Numbered from the stretch's first letter, positions 11,174 to 24,000 are shown. The stretch: 64,000 bases of DNA from Plicaturopsis crispa FD-325 SS-3 (GCA_000827205.1 KN832554.1:241263-305262); one strand, 5' to 3'. Numbers and translations are program-made. Notes: generated from the sequence alone by a model not told the origin.

Positions 11174-12431
11174 TCAAGAACGAGGCTCTACTTTCCGCCG
11201 AGTGGATCTTCGCTGTGGTGTCTCCTCTTGCACGTCGGTAGCCTTGCGCTTGCGCCCTCCAGCGGCTGCAGCCTCCGGTTCGTCTGCTTCCTCGTCGTTT
11301 TTACCCTTGCTCTTGCTCTCGGTTTCTTTGTCGGCCTTTTTCGTCATTTTCTTCGCCGCAGCCTTGCCCTTCGTTTTCCCGAAATTCATGTCGTCCCACC
11401 CGCCCTTCTCGGCCAGCTGCTGCACCACGTTCCATGCGTCCTCTTCTACTCTTTGAACGCTCAGATGGCCCCGGTTCACTAGCGCCATGCCTGTACACGC
11501 ATTTGATAGTGAGCTACTTATACGTAACGCCGCATAGCTAGACGACGTAGAACACAGACTACGCACCTTTGATGGATTTGACGCCGTCCTTGCCGATGTA
11601 CTCAATCTCCTCGGGAGGGTCCCCTGTAGTCGCGTCGGCGACATGTCGCAAAAGAGCGAGGGGCACGAAGTGTGCTGCTCTGGCAACGAACGTCGCGTCA
11701 ACCATAAACCATTTTGGATTGTCTTTGTCGGATTTCTAGCAGTTTTGTTAATCAGTCTGGTGGTTGGCAGGGGTTTGGCTTCGTGCGCACAGCGTCATAG
11801 TATGGGTGTTCACTGGGCGAATTGGTTTCAGTCGCAGAGACATTGAGATGCATGGAGGTCTAGCACGCACGAGTCCCATGCCGTGTCTAGGGTCATTGTC
11901 AGCTATGTTCAGCCCTGATCATAGCTACTGAGTGACTTACAGTCAGGGTGTGCTTCTTTCGAAATCTGTAAGCCGAAGAGCAGAATAGAAGTTCACATTG
12001 AAGATCAGCTTTATAGGCATGCACGCACCTCGGCAAACCCTGCAACACCTGACCTGCACGTCAGTCCGACTGATATTATCGAGACAATTCAAACTTACCT
12101 GGGGATTTGCAATTCGAGTGATAAAATAACACCTCGACGTATGAATAAGCCAAGGTGTAAAATTCAACAGCGACCGTGTGTATAGCATACCTTATCCCCA
12201 ATTTTCATGCTTTTCATGAGATTTTTTGCCTCGTGATTGCGCACGCCTTCCCAGGACGTCGTCTTTGCTGACTCGAAGTCATCGACGCTAAACTGTGGAC
12301 GACAAACAGGACAGAAGTGAGATCACACAAGACAAGCACACTGAAGTGAAGAGGTTCGTCCGCACTTTGACATCTTTTCCTTTCACGATGCGTGAGTCCG
12401 GCTCGGCCTTCATTAGCCAGTATTGTGGCAT
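11174..12431 (-). CDS. EVE-domain protein (thymocyte nuclear protein 1 family)
   Basis: EVE domains are PUA-like folds that bind modified bases in nucleic acid; the human homologue THYN1 is nuclear. The start MPQYWLMKAEPDSRIVKGKD is the classic EVE N-terminus. It continues with FSVDDFE, WEGVRNHEAKN, MKIGDKVLFYHSN, PGVAGFAE, HPYYDA, DNPKWFMVDATFV and LVNRGHLSVQRV across about eight short exons. After the domain is a Lys-, Ala- and Glu-rich tail with KRKATD and RRSTRRK patches, likely nuclear localisation signals. The frame stays open to an earlier ATG at 12515, which would add a 28-residue Cys-rich leader; homology favours 12431. The substrate (for example methylated or hydroxymethylated cytosine) is a family-level inference. 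Confidence 0.85.
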
Positions 12432-13607
12432 GATGCAACCAATGTCTACAAGAGTGGCAGCCTGACGGTGGCAACAACGCCCGGCGACAAATGGTGCTGG
12501 TGAATATCTTGGCACTGAAGGAAAATCAGTAAGCTACATAAGTTGCAGAAACTCAAAGGGAGAAAATGGCGCTCACCAAGTCGCAGTACTTCGTAAGAAA
12601 TGGACCAATGGCTCTTCTACTTCACCGTTTGAGGTTCGAGAGTCGAGGGCATGGGTATTGACACCGTTCCCAATTGGGTCTGCCGACAGATGCCGAGTAG
12701 AACGATATTGTCAGTTCCCCCGAGTCTTGTTGTTTCTCCCTGTATGTATCGTACATTCTCTTGCGCCTAAGTGCTAGCATTGAACGGTGTAAGAAAGATG
12801 ATGCTTATTGTGTGGTCCTGACAGAGCTCAGCTCCAAGGATTGATAGGGCAACAAATATTTTACAGCTGTTGCTCCTTCTTCTACAAGCGTTCCATCCGC
12901 AGTCTGCAGCTCGCAGGGTGCAGTGCATGCTTAGGAGTCAGGCGTCAGGCTCAATCACAAGCGCAGCAAGTAAATAGCAAGGCTGTACTACCGCGGAGCA
13001 GTCAGGTGCGTATATACATCTTTCCGTCAACAGCGCCGAAGCTAAATGCTTTCACTTCCGACAAGGTTCCACGCGAATATGGTTTCTCTGGGGTCTGTTT
13101 ATTAGTGTAGTAGCGCCCAACCCTGTGGAGGTTGTGGGAATCCCGCCCGGCCTACACCGCCATTGCGCTGAGGTTGGAGTAGATCTTGCGCATGCTGCGC
13201 TGATGCAGCGCATTGATTGAGGCCACCGCGTACAGACCGAGGATAAGTACATTGGTTTTGACTGGAATATTCTGCGCAGGTGCAGGCTCGCAGCCAAATA
13301 CGCGTTGGCCTTTTTTCTCTCCAAAATATGAAGGTGCCGCTGTATGCGAAACCGAGATGAAATAGGAAAGTTTGTAAGTTTGGTACCCCGCATCGTAGGT
13401 TAGGTTCGGATCGAACCCCACCGCCGACGCCTCGCCAGCCCGCATCGACCGAGGCTGTGAAAGACAGGGGCTAGGCGGAACTTGTGGCTATAATTACACC
13501 TCGATATCCTCGTGGAACGGTTGCAACTGAGAATTATTCCTCTTGTGCTCTGACCACCACCAGCCTCAGCTTTTTGTACAGCTGCCATTGTACTTTCGTC
13601 TTCAAAA
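12432..13607. other. Spacer with one unexplained small frame
   Basis: This is mostly featureless DNA between the EVE gene and the SPFH gene, which are divergent. The one frame that stands out, on the minus strand at 13152-13445, is listed separately. No RNA gene was found. Confidence 0.4.
13152..13445 (-). CDS. Possible small membrane protein (about 97 codons)
   Basis: An open frame from ATG 13445 to stop 13152 encodes one likely TM helix (TNVLILGLYAVASINAL) followed by a basic end (HQRSMRKIYSNLSAMAV), a layout seen in small mitochondrial inner-membrane proteins. I do not recognise a family. The start may lie elsewhere, and an intron within the first third is possible. It may be a chance frame. 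Confidence 0.25.
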   Translation of the reverse strand: MRAGEASAVGFDPNLTYDAGYQTYKLSYFISVSHTAAPSYFGEKKGQRVFGCEPAPAQNIPVKTNVLILGLYAVASINALHQRSMRKIYSNLSAMAV

Positions 13608-15009
13608 ATGTCAAACACGAACGGCGGGCTGAACAATGTCGACCGCAAGGACCGCGTTACACCGTCGTCGCCAAATGGTTCGGTCTCGTCGCGCGGGAAT
13701 GTTGTCGACCACGATGCACCTAATGGTGAGTAGCCCCTCGTCACTGGAGCGGTCCTCCTCCTTGTATCTGAGAGTGGTGTGCTACGAAAGTTACCGACCA
13801 TGTTCCAGCTCGAAAGGTAGAGGGCAAGTCGCACTTAATCCAGGTGCAGCCGCTCAAGAGGAGCGAGATGCAGGTGCGTGCACTGTCGTGCGGTTTTGTT
13901 CGGTAGAGGTTGCTGACACGCTCTTGTGGATTTAGCCGTCATATGCACAAGACCTGGGTACTTCAGAGGTGTGCCTTTGTCAATTCTGGGTTTATTTTTC
14001 CACGTTCTCAAGCAGTTTCACAGGTCACCCACGGTGTCTACGGTTCGCTCCTCAATGGCCTTGGCAGTTGCGTTGGTTTCTGTGGCGCTATCCCATGCTG
14101 CCCGTTCCCAAACCCGTTCCGCAATGTGCAGCAAGGTGTGTCGAGGTTGGTAACTCCATTCAGCGGGCGTATTCACTCACGTCTGTTTTTAGGTTCGGTT
14201 GGTCTCGTTTCTCGGTTCGGACAGTTCTACAAATCTGTGGACCCCGGTCTTGTGCAAGTCAACGTCTGCACGGAATCTCTCCGTATCGTCGACGTCAAGA
14301 TACAAATCAGCCCAATTGGCAGACAGACCGTCATTACCCGTGACAATGTCAACGTTGAGATGTAGGTGGCGTTCGAACGCCTCAAAATAGCATGCATGAC
14401 TGACACTTATCCTCCTACAGCGACTCCGTGATTTACTTCCAGATCACGAACCCGTACCGCGCAGCGTTCGGCATAACCGACCTGCGCCAGGCCCTCATTG
14501 AGCGTGCTCAAACGACCCTCCGTCACGTCGTCGGTGCCCGCGCCGTACAAAGCGTTGTCACCGAGCGCGAGGCCATCGCATTCGAGATCGCCGAGATAGT
14601 CGGGGACGTCGCGGACCGCTGGGGCGTGTCCATCGAGGGCATCCTCATCAAGGACATCATCTTTTCCGCGGAGGTCTCCGCATCGCTCTCCTCCGCCGCG
14701 CAGCAGAAGCGCATCGGCGAGTCGAAGGTCATCGCCGCACGCGCAGAGGTCGACAGCGCGCGCCTCATGCGCCAGGCGGCGGACATCCTCGCGAGCCCGG
14801 CCGCGATGCAAATCCGGCAGCTCGAGGCGCTGCAGCAGATGGCGAAGAGCGCGAACAGCAAGGTCGTGTTTGTGCCGATGCAGCTGCAGAGCGACGTCGT
14901 TGGCCAGATGGCGAACCAGGCGGCGTCCGGAAGCGGGGTCAGCGACAACGAGGGCGGCATCGGCTCTGCAGGGCGTATCGGGCTCCTCAACAGCGTCTCG
15001 GAGGTTTAG
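13608..15009 (+). CDS. SPFH/band-7 (stomatin-like) membrane protein
   Basis: This is a scaffold protein of the SPFH superfamily, which forms oligomers on membranes and organises lipid or protein domains. A polar N-terminus of about 55 residues is followed by LIQVQPLKRSEMQ, PSYAQDLG and a short Cys-rich hydrophobic hairpin (GAIPCCPFPNPF) that probably inserts or is palmitoylated. The SPFH core follows: GLVSRFGQFYKSVDPGL, ITRDNVNVEID, VIYFQITNPYRAAFGI, ALIERAQTTLRHVVG, REAIAFEI and WGVSIEGILIKDI. Then comes the coiled-coil QQKRIGESKVIAARAEVDSA and the short QLEALQQMAKSANSKVVFVP. Six introns or so lie in the 5' half; the last 600 bases are one exon. It ends at TAG 15007-15009. Confidence 0.92.
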
Positions 15010-15375
15010 GTGCCTTTTCTGGGTTTGGCATATCACATTTTCTCTTATCTTCTACGACCTTTGTCCACGCTGGATATATCCTTGCGGACTTCACGTACTA
15101 TGCCTCGACTGCGTTTCAGACGTTTATATCTTGTACTTTGTAATATCGCATCGATGTAGTTTCGACCCTTGGCTCCAGGATGTCATTAATCCCTTCTACC
15201 GTGACGCTTTCAATCGGTTTCGTCGATAACACATGAAGTAGTTTCATCATAAATGAAAGCCCAGTACATACATAAGTTCGCAAAACAAGAGAATTGAGCT
15301 CGCCCCTGCGTAGGGGGGGATATAACAGTCCAGCAAGCATCATAAGTTACGGGAGTGGACGCTCGGATTCCCCAG
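15010..15375. other. Spacer between convergent genes
   Basis: These 366 bp separate the ends of the SPFH gene and the RAX1-like gene. They probably hold both 3' UTRs. No coding or RNA feature is seen. Confidence 0.4.
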
Positions 15376-16936
15376 TCAGTGAAGGCTGGGAACGGATAAT
15401 ATTATTGCAGCGAATACCTGTAAAAATCTCACGTTTAGCATTGCATACTAAATGGGAGACAGACAGCTCACCAGCGTCGATAAAGCCGCAAAGACGGAAA
15501 CAGAGCCCCTGATCTCCTTGCGCGCGGCTCGGACTCGCTCGTCTTCCATGACGCGCCGAGGTCCAGCTACGGACGGCGACGCGGGTGTCATGATCGCATG
15601 GGGGTTGATATGATTAGGCTTCTCCTTGCCGTTCCACCACTGGTGCTCGGTATGGGGCGGCGAGGGCCACTCGTCGTGGTATGGGGCGGGAGGGTGGTCC
15701 GGGTCCAGACAGTAGGCCTTCACATCGTTGTCCGCTTCTCTCATATTCCACACCCCGATCTTTGTGCGCGGGCGCGTCAATATCTGTCGGTAAACTCTGC
15801 GAAACGATAAGATGAATGAGCATGATCGCGCAGGCGCTGGAAACGGTAGCACGACGCACCCTCTTCGCAAAGAAAACAGCTGCAGGAAGCTGAACCATGC
15901 AAAGGGTATTGCGAATACCCGCCATGCGCGATTGGCCTGTGGTGGAGTTGGCAGGATAAATATGAGCGGCAGTGCGATCGCAAGGGCGGCTGCCATATAG
16001 GATAAGACAAGAGAGCACCTGAAACGATCCATGTCAGCGAATAGACCCAGGCGTTCTCTTGTGTTTAAGGGTACACACCATAAGAGCTTTTTAGATACGC
16101 GGACGTTGGCAGGGGTGAAAGACAGGTAATCTGTGAGCAGCCTTTCGAGCGAGCTACATGTCTGCCTATACACGGGCAGAAACTGCGATGACCAATGCGA
16201 TATCAGCGTCCGGCAGAAAGGGGCATAGTAAATTGGACTCACAATGTCAGGATGCCAATGAGTATGCGGTTGCCGTAGGGTGTGAAGGAGATCTTCGCGG
16301 ACTGCGCAGTCCAAGTTGAGTTCTTTGAACGCCTTGGGCCTGATAAATGTAGTAACGGCGCGCAGACATTCCTCCTCATATTTATCTTCGTAGTCTGGAC
16401 CGGTCGGGGACGCAAGAAGCGGTCTAACAGAATTCCGGATGCTCGAGTATGGCGTGGTAGACCGTGAGGATGACTCAGACGAACGATACTTTGAGTATGA
16501 GTTTGGGTCGGTGTAGGAAGCGTGCGGCGGGTTTTTGTTGTAACGCTTCTCATAGTCCTGCGGTCAAAATGAAGACATCAGCGCGGCGGATCCGGGAGTT
16601 CAAAAAGGATATTTACCTGGTACCAGACCAAGAACTGCAAACATTCAACTGAGATCGCCTGCAGATTACGCGTCATTACGCGTCCACCAATGCAATGGTT
16701 GTATAACGATACATACCCTGTCCGTTAAATATTCCTCAAAATCCGCCAAGCTATAGGAGATATGGTGATCAGGTCGGTACAGGTACGCAAACAACAGATT
16801 GAACTTGCCTGGGACATGTATCGCCTGAAAGCATATGGGCAAGCGTAAGCCGAGGGACGGGTGGTCCTAGCTTGACCTGGAGTTTTTCTGGCCATCGAGG
16901 CGAGGCGATACCATCTCTGCGAAAATATGAAAACAT
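15376..16936 (-). CDS. RAX1: RGS-domain membrane protein, RAX1-like
   Basis: Yeast Rax1 is an RGS-related multi-pass protein that marks division sites for bipolar budding; filamentous homologues are thought to link polarity and G-protein signals. The start MFSYFRRDGIASPRWPEKLQ joins to AIHVPGKFNLLFAYLYRPD. The RGS part is SYSLADFEEYLTDR, VECLQFLVWYQ, DYEKRYNKNPPHASY, EECLRAVTTFIRPKAFKELN, VREDLLHTL and HWHPDI. Hydrophobic segments follow (LVLSYMAAALAIALPLIFIL and AWRVFAIPFAWFSFLQLF). The Rax1-like GPRRVMEDERVRAARKEI comes next, and the end is a last TM (VFAALSTL spliced to VFAAIILSVPSLH). An intron of 63 nt near 15780-15840 is in frame and could be retained or removed. The start was chosen because it is the first ATG in frame behind the conserved exon. 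Confidence 0.82.
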
Positions 16937-17387
16937 CTCAGTCACTAGAAAACAGCGGAAAACAGTGGTCGTATATCCAGCCTATCCCATTATATATGTT
17001 GTATGCGCGACTGCTGATTAAAAGGAGGGAGGCTGACTGCCGAATTTCAAAGTCGACTGTACGCAATAGACTTTTCGTTCCTAACAATGCTATTTAAGCC
17101 GTGACCGCATAGAACAATGATTAGATAGATACACGTACCGGTAGGGCTTGAAGGTCCGGTGCACCTATGCTGGTCAACCAAACGATACGAGTATACATCT
17201 TACCTTGGACCTGGAATCGTCAATCGTTGGCCACTCGAGAGTACGGCAGGGATGCGTTAGATGATTGTTAAATTGGAGAATACCATAGCTAATAAAACAT
17301 GTCTAGTGCACATGGAGTGCCGTGTTAGGATATGAGATGAGATAGATCCGAGCAAGAAAGTCACAAAGCATAGTGCCCTGTTACGCG
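16937..17387. other. Spacer between two minus-strand genes
   Basis: About 450 bp hold the promoter of the RAX1-like gene and the 3' UTR of the coiled-coil gene. A short ATG frame at 17198 was considered as a first exon of RAX1 but does not join in phase. Nothing else is seen. Confidence 0.4.
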
Positions 17388-20300
17388 TTAAATTTCCCTG
17401 GAAAGGTCGTGACGAGCCAACGAGCGGTTCAAGATGGACCCATCGCGAGGAGTGCCGACGAAGACGTGCTCTCCGTCTATACTGGCTTCGACCGTAGAGC
17501 TCGCCCAGGAGGCTAAGCTCGGTATAAACCCAGCATAATTAGGCGACGTGATTCGGGGCAATGGATCACTATCACCCAGGAGGTTGTCACCACGATCATT
17601 GGGCCGGGAAGGAGAGGGTGACACATTTTCAGGAGAGCCAATGGGATCTTGACTGCTGCCCACCCCCGTGAAACGGAAGCTCTGCACCCTTTTGCTAAGG
17701 GCTTGGAACATCGACGGATATCCCCGGTCGGGCAGGGTGCCTCGAGGAGTGGGCCCGTCATTCATGGCCGCATTTGCAGGTCGCTGCTCGTCGGACATGA
17801 AGGTCGAGTGAATCGAGGAATCAGACAGGCCTCGCCGTCGTAGACCCCTCTCAAGTGCTGGAGCGAAGTCTGACCCGTCCCCTTGGATAGGTGAATCGAC
17901 ATCAATGACTGCGTCCACTTGTCGCGACATGCGTTGGCTCTTGTTTGCATGTCGCATCGCTGAACGCCCGATGGTCATGCCACTGTAATTCTGTTCGTCT
18001 CGTCCGGCGGACTGCGGTTGCCGAGAGGCAATGACAACCCAGGGATCTGAGGGATCCACCGGCTTGGGGGCACCGGCAAATATACCCATCACGCTCCTTG
18101 AGGGTGTATTCTGCAGTGGTGGGCTTGTCGCAGGGTCTCGGAATGCACGATTGCCACCCTCTCTATCTGGATGGGCGGAGAACGTGCTGGTGACACCCAT
18201 ACCAGAAAACTCCACATTCACCGTCGCCGCCGATGCGGAGACAGCAGGACCGAGTTTGGGAACGACACGAGCGGGGGGCCGCGCATTGCCTCGGCCACTA
18301 TTCGATCTTTGGAGGGTAGCTGCTGCGTTGCTAGCCTGACCACTATCGCTATTGGTAGATGGTGCACCAAAGAGCTTCGAGATTGGTGCCATCCAACCAC
18401 CTGCGTTGGCACCCCTAGACTCCTTTTCTCGTTGGGCAGCCTCCGCCTTGGAAGGGTTCATGGCATGGTCCCTCACCTTGGGGGCTATCGTGGGATCCAA
18501 TATGACATCGTTAAGCGTGACCCGTAACTGACCCAATTCCATGAAGAGGTCACGGAAGAGTTTGAACAATCCCCGCAGATCCTTCCGAGTGGTGGTTATT
18601 GACGCCTTGTCGTCCTCGAGCAACGACCGGAATTGTGTCCTCAGACTGGCAGCCTCGGTGCATATGCTGGTAATGGTATTTCGCGAGAGGTGGCCAACGT
18701 CTGCGCCTTTAAGGTGCTGTCGTTTGAGCCGGTTCGTCAACGTCAACGCATCCGCCTGCGTTATCCGATTCAGAAGAGCGACAACCCTCTCTACTATTAT
18801 GGACATATGTGACGAATGCCCGTCGACTAGTGATGAGGTCTCGGAAAGTGCATCATGCGGGGATGGTGAGGACATGTGAGCACCGAACGTGGAAGGCATG
18901 GGCGACGACGAGGAGTATAACCACCCATCGGTTTGCACGCCTGTTGACCGTGTGAGTAAGTACAAGGTCTTGTGCGATTTGGGTTTCTCTCCTGTTGAGG
19001 CCTCTTGGGCATCATCCTCGATGTCGAAGTCGGTGTGAGGATATCGATACTGAGGCTGTCCAAAAGACACGAACGTCGCATCAGACGGACTAAACGATTC
19101 AGGAGAGAGTGGACGCCGATCCGTTTCTGGCGTCAACGGCTAATGAGATGGTAGTTAGAGCAAAGCTAACGGCTGTACGGAAGACATAATAAACTTACCG
19201 CAGCACGTCGGAATCTAGGTTCGACGCTTGACGGACGCCGTCTGTGCGATGGCTTCACCAAGGTCAGATTGCGTGCCATATTTCTATCGGGCGATTACTA
19301 ACCGATTCTTTCAGCAGAGTTGACCCGGTGAAGAATTGACGATGGCGTGGCGTTTCGGCTTCAAAGCCCGTAAGTTATTGCACACCGTTTTGCTCGGAAG
19401 TACGCACGCATTTGATATGGTAGCGAGGCCCTTTGTTCCTCGACCTCTTCTTGCAAAGCGCGAACATCGTCTCGGCTACTCGAAAGGAGACTTTGTAGCT
19501 CTGCGTTGTCGCGCTTCAAGGTTTCGTTATCAGAGACCAAGTCTTCCAAGACTTTCGTCACTTCAGGATCTTCGGTGACAAATGCGCGTCCCCGTTGTGT
19601 CTTTCAGTGTACGTGAATAACAATGCAGACGAATAGTCAATTCCAGAGTACGACTCACTGCGTCTTGCAGTTTCTCAATGCGTGCACGGGCATCCTGAAT
19701 GATGGATTCCGACGTTTCCAGCCGATGTAGACGGCGTTGTTCTAGGTCTTCTTGAAGACGCCTAACTTCTGCCTGTAATTTATCTGCGTAGTTATTGTTG
19801 AAATGAGCACTTAGAATCCTAGGCAGTACGACGACTTACTCGCCCGCTCCCTGAGAGCTACGATTCTGCTCTCGGCTAAACGCGCTCTCTGGGACTCACT
19901 GTCGCGCTCTTGTTGCATATCTTCCTTTTCTTGCAGAGCCGCCATGAGCCGCGTATCCCAGCCCACTGACCGCGCATGATGTGCCGTCAGTCTCGACACC
20001 GCCTCCCTTGCTTCCTCGAGCTCCTGGTGCACCTGTTTACTGTTCGAGTCCGCAACTTCGTTGTTGAGCAATGCTTGGTTGAGGCGCTGCCGAGCATACC
20101 GTTCATGAGGCGGAAGGGCGAGGCACTTGTCGGTTTACTGACCTTCTCCAAAACAGCATTTTCGGCGGTAAGTTGTGCTACCCGTGAGTCAATAGTATCC
20201 TCCGTTGTCGGCTGCTCGGTATCAGGATTGTCTGTCTTAGAAGATCGCCGACTCTTCCTCGGACGCTGCTCGGGGTGCCGGTCAGCTGGTAGCGTATACA

Positions 20301-20671
20301 CCTAGTAGCACAAGACATACCTCATGCTGTCGCACGTAGGCCTCGTGTCTTTGCAGCAATGCTTGCCCGACCTCTACAGAACATAAAGACTCCTTTGGGT
20401 GTGCGACACAAAGAACAAACTGACCTGCGCTGAGAATTAGCCGGCTCTCCAACTTGCCCTTAAATGATAGCCAGTTTCTCGTGTTTTCACAGTCTTCCCT
20501 CCCACAGCAGCATGTCAGAGAAGGCGAAGGCTCGGGCGAAGGCACTCTTGAGAAATTCGTAAGTGCGAGAGTTAAGTCGTCGATTGTACTGGTTGCATGG
20601 TATAGGCTGCTGGTCAAACCGGGTGATTCTGGCGTTGTTGACCGGAAACGTGAGTCCTCCTCCGCAGGCAT
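17388..20671 (-). CDS. Large coiled-coil protein with N-terminal Cys motif
   Basis: I do not recognise a named family, but the pattern looks conserved rather than random. The N-terminus has a Ser/Pro-rich stretch, then a compact Cys cluster CCCGREDCENTRNWL and a helix KGKLESRLILSA spliced to EVGQALLQRHEAYVRQHE. Long heptad coiled coils follow over several exons (VAQLTAENAVLEK, HQELEEAREAVSRLTAHHARS, LQAEVRRLQEDLEQRR, KVLEDLVSDNETLKRDN). The 1.75 kb last exon encodes MSIIVERVVALLNRITQAD, a helical block ending FMELGQLRVTLNDVI, and a long disordered Ser/Pro-rich tail. At least seven introns are needed and all keep frame, including one that spans 19264-19380. Such a layout suggests a cytoskeletal or scaffold protein; that is inference only. 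Confidence 0.75.
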
Positions 20672-21066
20672 CGTTCAGAGATAGAAAAGTAAAGGCGCGC
20701 GTGTAGGTGGTTCCAGTATGTCAGTGCACTAGTAGATGAGGGTTAGATATGAGTGGCTTTGCTAAAGCAGCATCGCTGCAGAGTCGCTGCAGCACTTCAT
20801 TTCAAATGATTACATCCGAGGCGACTTGCGGCTAAGTGCCACTGCCTTGTACTTACTTATGACTCCTTGTACTACACTTGCGGGACAACGCTGGGGCGCG
20901 GGTAACTTAGATGAGGAATTGTACTGGCCGGTATGTAGCATTGAAAGCGGGATATAGTAAGTTACTGGTAAAGTATACAGATGGATGCGTAAATAACAAT
21001 GAGGAAACAGTGAAGACGGATATACAGATGCATGCAAAACCCGCAGAGATGAAAACACATACACAC
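20672..21066. other. Spacer upstream of the coiled-coil gene
   Basis: This is AT-rich DNA between the 3' end of the RasGAP gene and the start codon of the coiled-coil gene. No motif of note was found beyond a GCTGCAGAGTCGCTGCAGC imperfect palindrome near 20774. Confidence 0.35.
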
Positions 21067-24000
21067 TCATTCAATCATTCTCGTCACTAGGTCGGGGATC
21101 CATTTTATAATAGTGGTGGCATGGCCGCGGTTGGGTGCCAGGAATTGGAAGCTGCTCGCGAGGCCTTGCATGTTCAAATCGTCCAACGCGTTGAGATGGG
21201 TCCGACCGGGACCATGACTCGCGACCTCATCTACGGTGCTTAAAGTCGAGGAAGAGCCGCGCAGTGAAGCAATCCGAGTCGGATCCTGCAAGGCGACTCG
21301 GAAGATCATTGAGGCAGACTTGATGATGGAGGCACTGGACGAATTGGCGAAGGTGTCCTTAACTCGGTCTGCCAGACCATCGTAGCTGCAGAAAAATGAT
21401 TGTTAGAACGAAAGAAATAGAGACAGTCGAGCGAATAAACATACGTCATGGCTACAATATCCGGGTAGACTTGCCCCACATCTGCTAGCAGCGCATATAG
21501 CATCTCGGTCTCGGTGTCGTCGCCCTGCGCGGTGGTCAGGATAGCCCCGACGAACGATGTCACGAGTAGAGCGGTGTTTGGATCGGTCAAGTTCAGCCAC
21601 TCGAGCGAGATCCGAGGTACGCCACATTCCTCCATCAATCCAAATGCTGCATCGGTGACAGGAGACAGGCTGGGGTTGCAAGCACCAAGAAGCTTTCGGT
21701 AGGAAAGGGGCGTGGTTGAAACAGGGATGAGGGCTATGAAGTAACCTAGGGCATCGGGGTGAAGTACACCTTCGACTACTTCACTTGAGCGCACCGTAAC
21801 ATCGAGGAGGCTACGGAGTGCGGCCTCTGCGGAGACCCTCAATCCCGAGTGGCGCACACCCTTGAAGATGATTGAGGCGAGGGAGAACGAAAAGCTAGTC
21901 TCGAATGATAGCCGCAATATGCTATCCAGCTCGCACGCGATGTCCTCGAGTTGGCTTCGACCGTCAAGGAGTACGACCGATACGGATTTCTCCGCAAACG
22001 CACCGTTGCTCTCCAGCGTTAGCAGCGTGATACGCAGGAGTTCGGCGGCTTCGATGTAGAAGGCGATGTGGCTGGACTGCAGAAGTGCGACGGCTAACCA
22101 AAACACCTGCGCGAGATAGCGAGAGTTACGAGGCAAAGCCGGCACCACCCTACGGATGCACCGCAGCATGCTGACCACGGACGTAGTGTCTGTTTCGCTC
22201 GCTTGTGCCAAAGCCGTCTTGAAGGCTACGAACATCTGGTAGAGGAAGTCGTCGTCGACGTCGGAGGTTGCTAATGTGCCGAGGACGATGAAACAGCGAG
22301 ATTGTATGGTCGGGCAGAGCTGGAAAGCGGTTGAAGTTACGAGACTCATCCACCGTGCTCGCCACACATTCAGCAGCCCTGACAGTTCGTAAGTCTAACA
22401 TGCAAGGCTGAGCACCAATGAAGCGTACCGTTGGACCCCGATGTGACCTCCATAATCCGAACAAGAAGCTGCGTGAGGCTTTCTTGTGTGTCAATGTATG
22501 CGCTGTCGTTGGCTGGGTCCAGGTTCGTGTATTCGCTTGTGGGGGACAAGCGAACGAGTCCAAACAAGCGCAAGACTTCAGGCTGTGTGCACTCGTCGAT
22601 AAGGAGTCGGAGATCTGGACCCGTTGTATCGTCGCCGCGAGCGAGATACAACGCCTGCAGGAGGTTCATCACAATGCCATAGACCGATTTCCTAACGAGG
22701 GTGTCGCCAGTGCCGGATATGACAGACACGATGTAGGATATCTCTGGAACGTACAGCTGATTGTGACTGGTTTGCTTAGATTGATTGCCCGCAATAAGAG
22801 CCAGGCGCGTCAATGTCGCAATTTCAGTCCAATTCGAATTCTCAGCGAGACTTTTTGTAGGCTTTGTGGAAGTCTTCGCCAGTACCTTGATGAAGAATAT
22901 TAGTATCTCGTTCGTCTCCCTTCGGTACGACATACCTTTCGTAACTTCGAGAAAATCCTTCCGCGTACATTGATTGACGACAGTGTCGCTACAATGCGTG
23001 CAATGGTCTCGCAGCGCTGAGTCCCCATGCCGCCATCCGTTGCGGCACGCATCAGTTCATCAAGCACTATGTTGACGACCGAGGCGTCCAGTTTCCCGAT
23101 TTCAGACCACACGTACTTCTGAATGGTTGACGCAAGCTAAAAACTAGTCAGATAACATTATCAACATATGGCAGCAAACGATTGACCTCTTTGTCGTCGA
23201 TAGTCCAGTCCATCAGGGTTCGGATGGTATCACGTAGTCGGGCCCCAGAGTGCTCGTAGAGTTCGCTACCGGGATTTGGGAAGTGAGCTAGGTTCTTCAC
23301 CCATGGGCTCAGGTATTGCAGGCAGGTTATCCGCTCAGCAACGACATTCGTCTTGTCCAAACCAGTGACCACCTCTGATATGAAATCTAGAGTGAGCTGT
23401 GGAACGAAGTGGGCAAGTCGGTCGCTCAGTTGCGTCACGAAGACTGTTGGGTCACAGGGAATAAAGCCCGCTGTGCAGAAAACATGTCAGAGACACATAA
23501 AATATGCAAAGAGGAAATGCATACATTTCGCAGCAACGACGGGGTTTTTTTCGTAGTTTAGGTACGAGCAGACCGCCCCGAGAAGATCGTAAGCCGCACT
23601 GCGTAGCTCTTCATCTTCCGTGTCGATGTTGAGCATACCGACATGTAGCAAAGTTGCTGGTGCATTAGAAAATCTGGAAAATCGTTCCGAAGCCAGTGGA
23701 GCTTGTACTGATTTCATCTGTCCCTTGGCAGCCCTAATGATCTACAAAGACGAAACTGTTACTACAGTGGACGTTTCGCGCTAATTGGACATACCTTGAC
23801 GATCTGGTCGCGGGTAGGCGAAGAAAAGTATAGAATGACGCCTTGACGACTTCTCCGGATGATAAACTCGTGGGCGTCGTGTCCCGTAGAGACGTTATAC
23901 ACGTCACTGACATCCGACAGAGAAATGACTTCCGTGCACTTGCACGATAATGTAGGTGATATCGGCAACGCCTTGACCTGATATTTGGTTTAGTAGAATA

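Noticed and set aside
17139-17198. Short ATG exon (MYTRIVWLTS...) as first exon of the RAX1-like gene
   Set aside because: Its donor is phase 0 while the conserved next exon needs phase 2; an in-frame ATG at 16936 fits without it.
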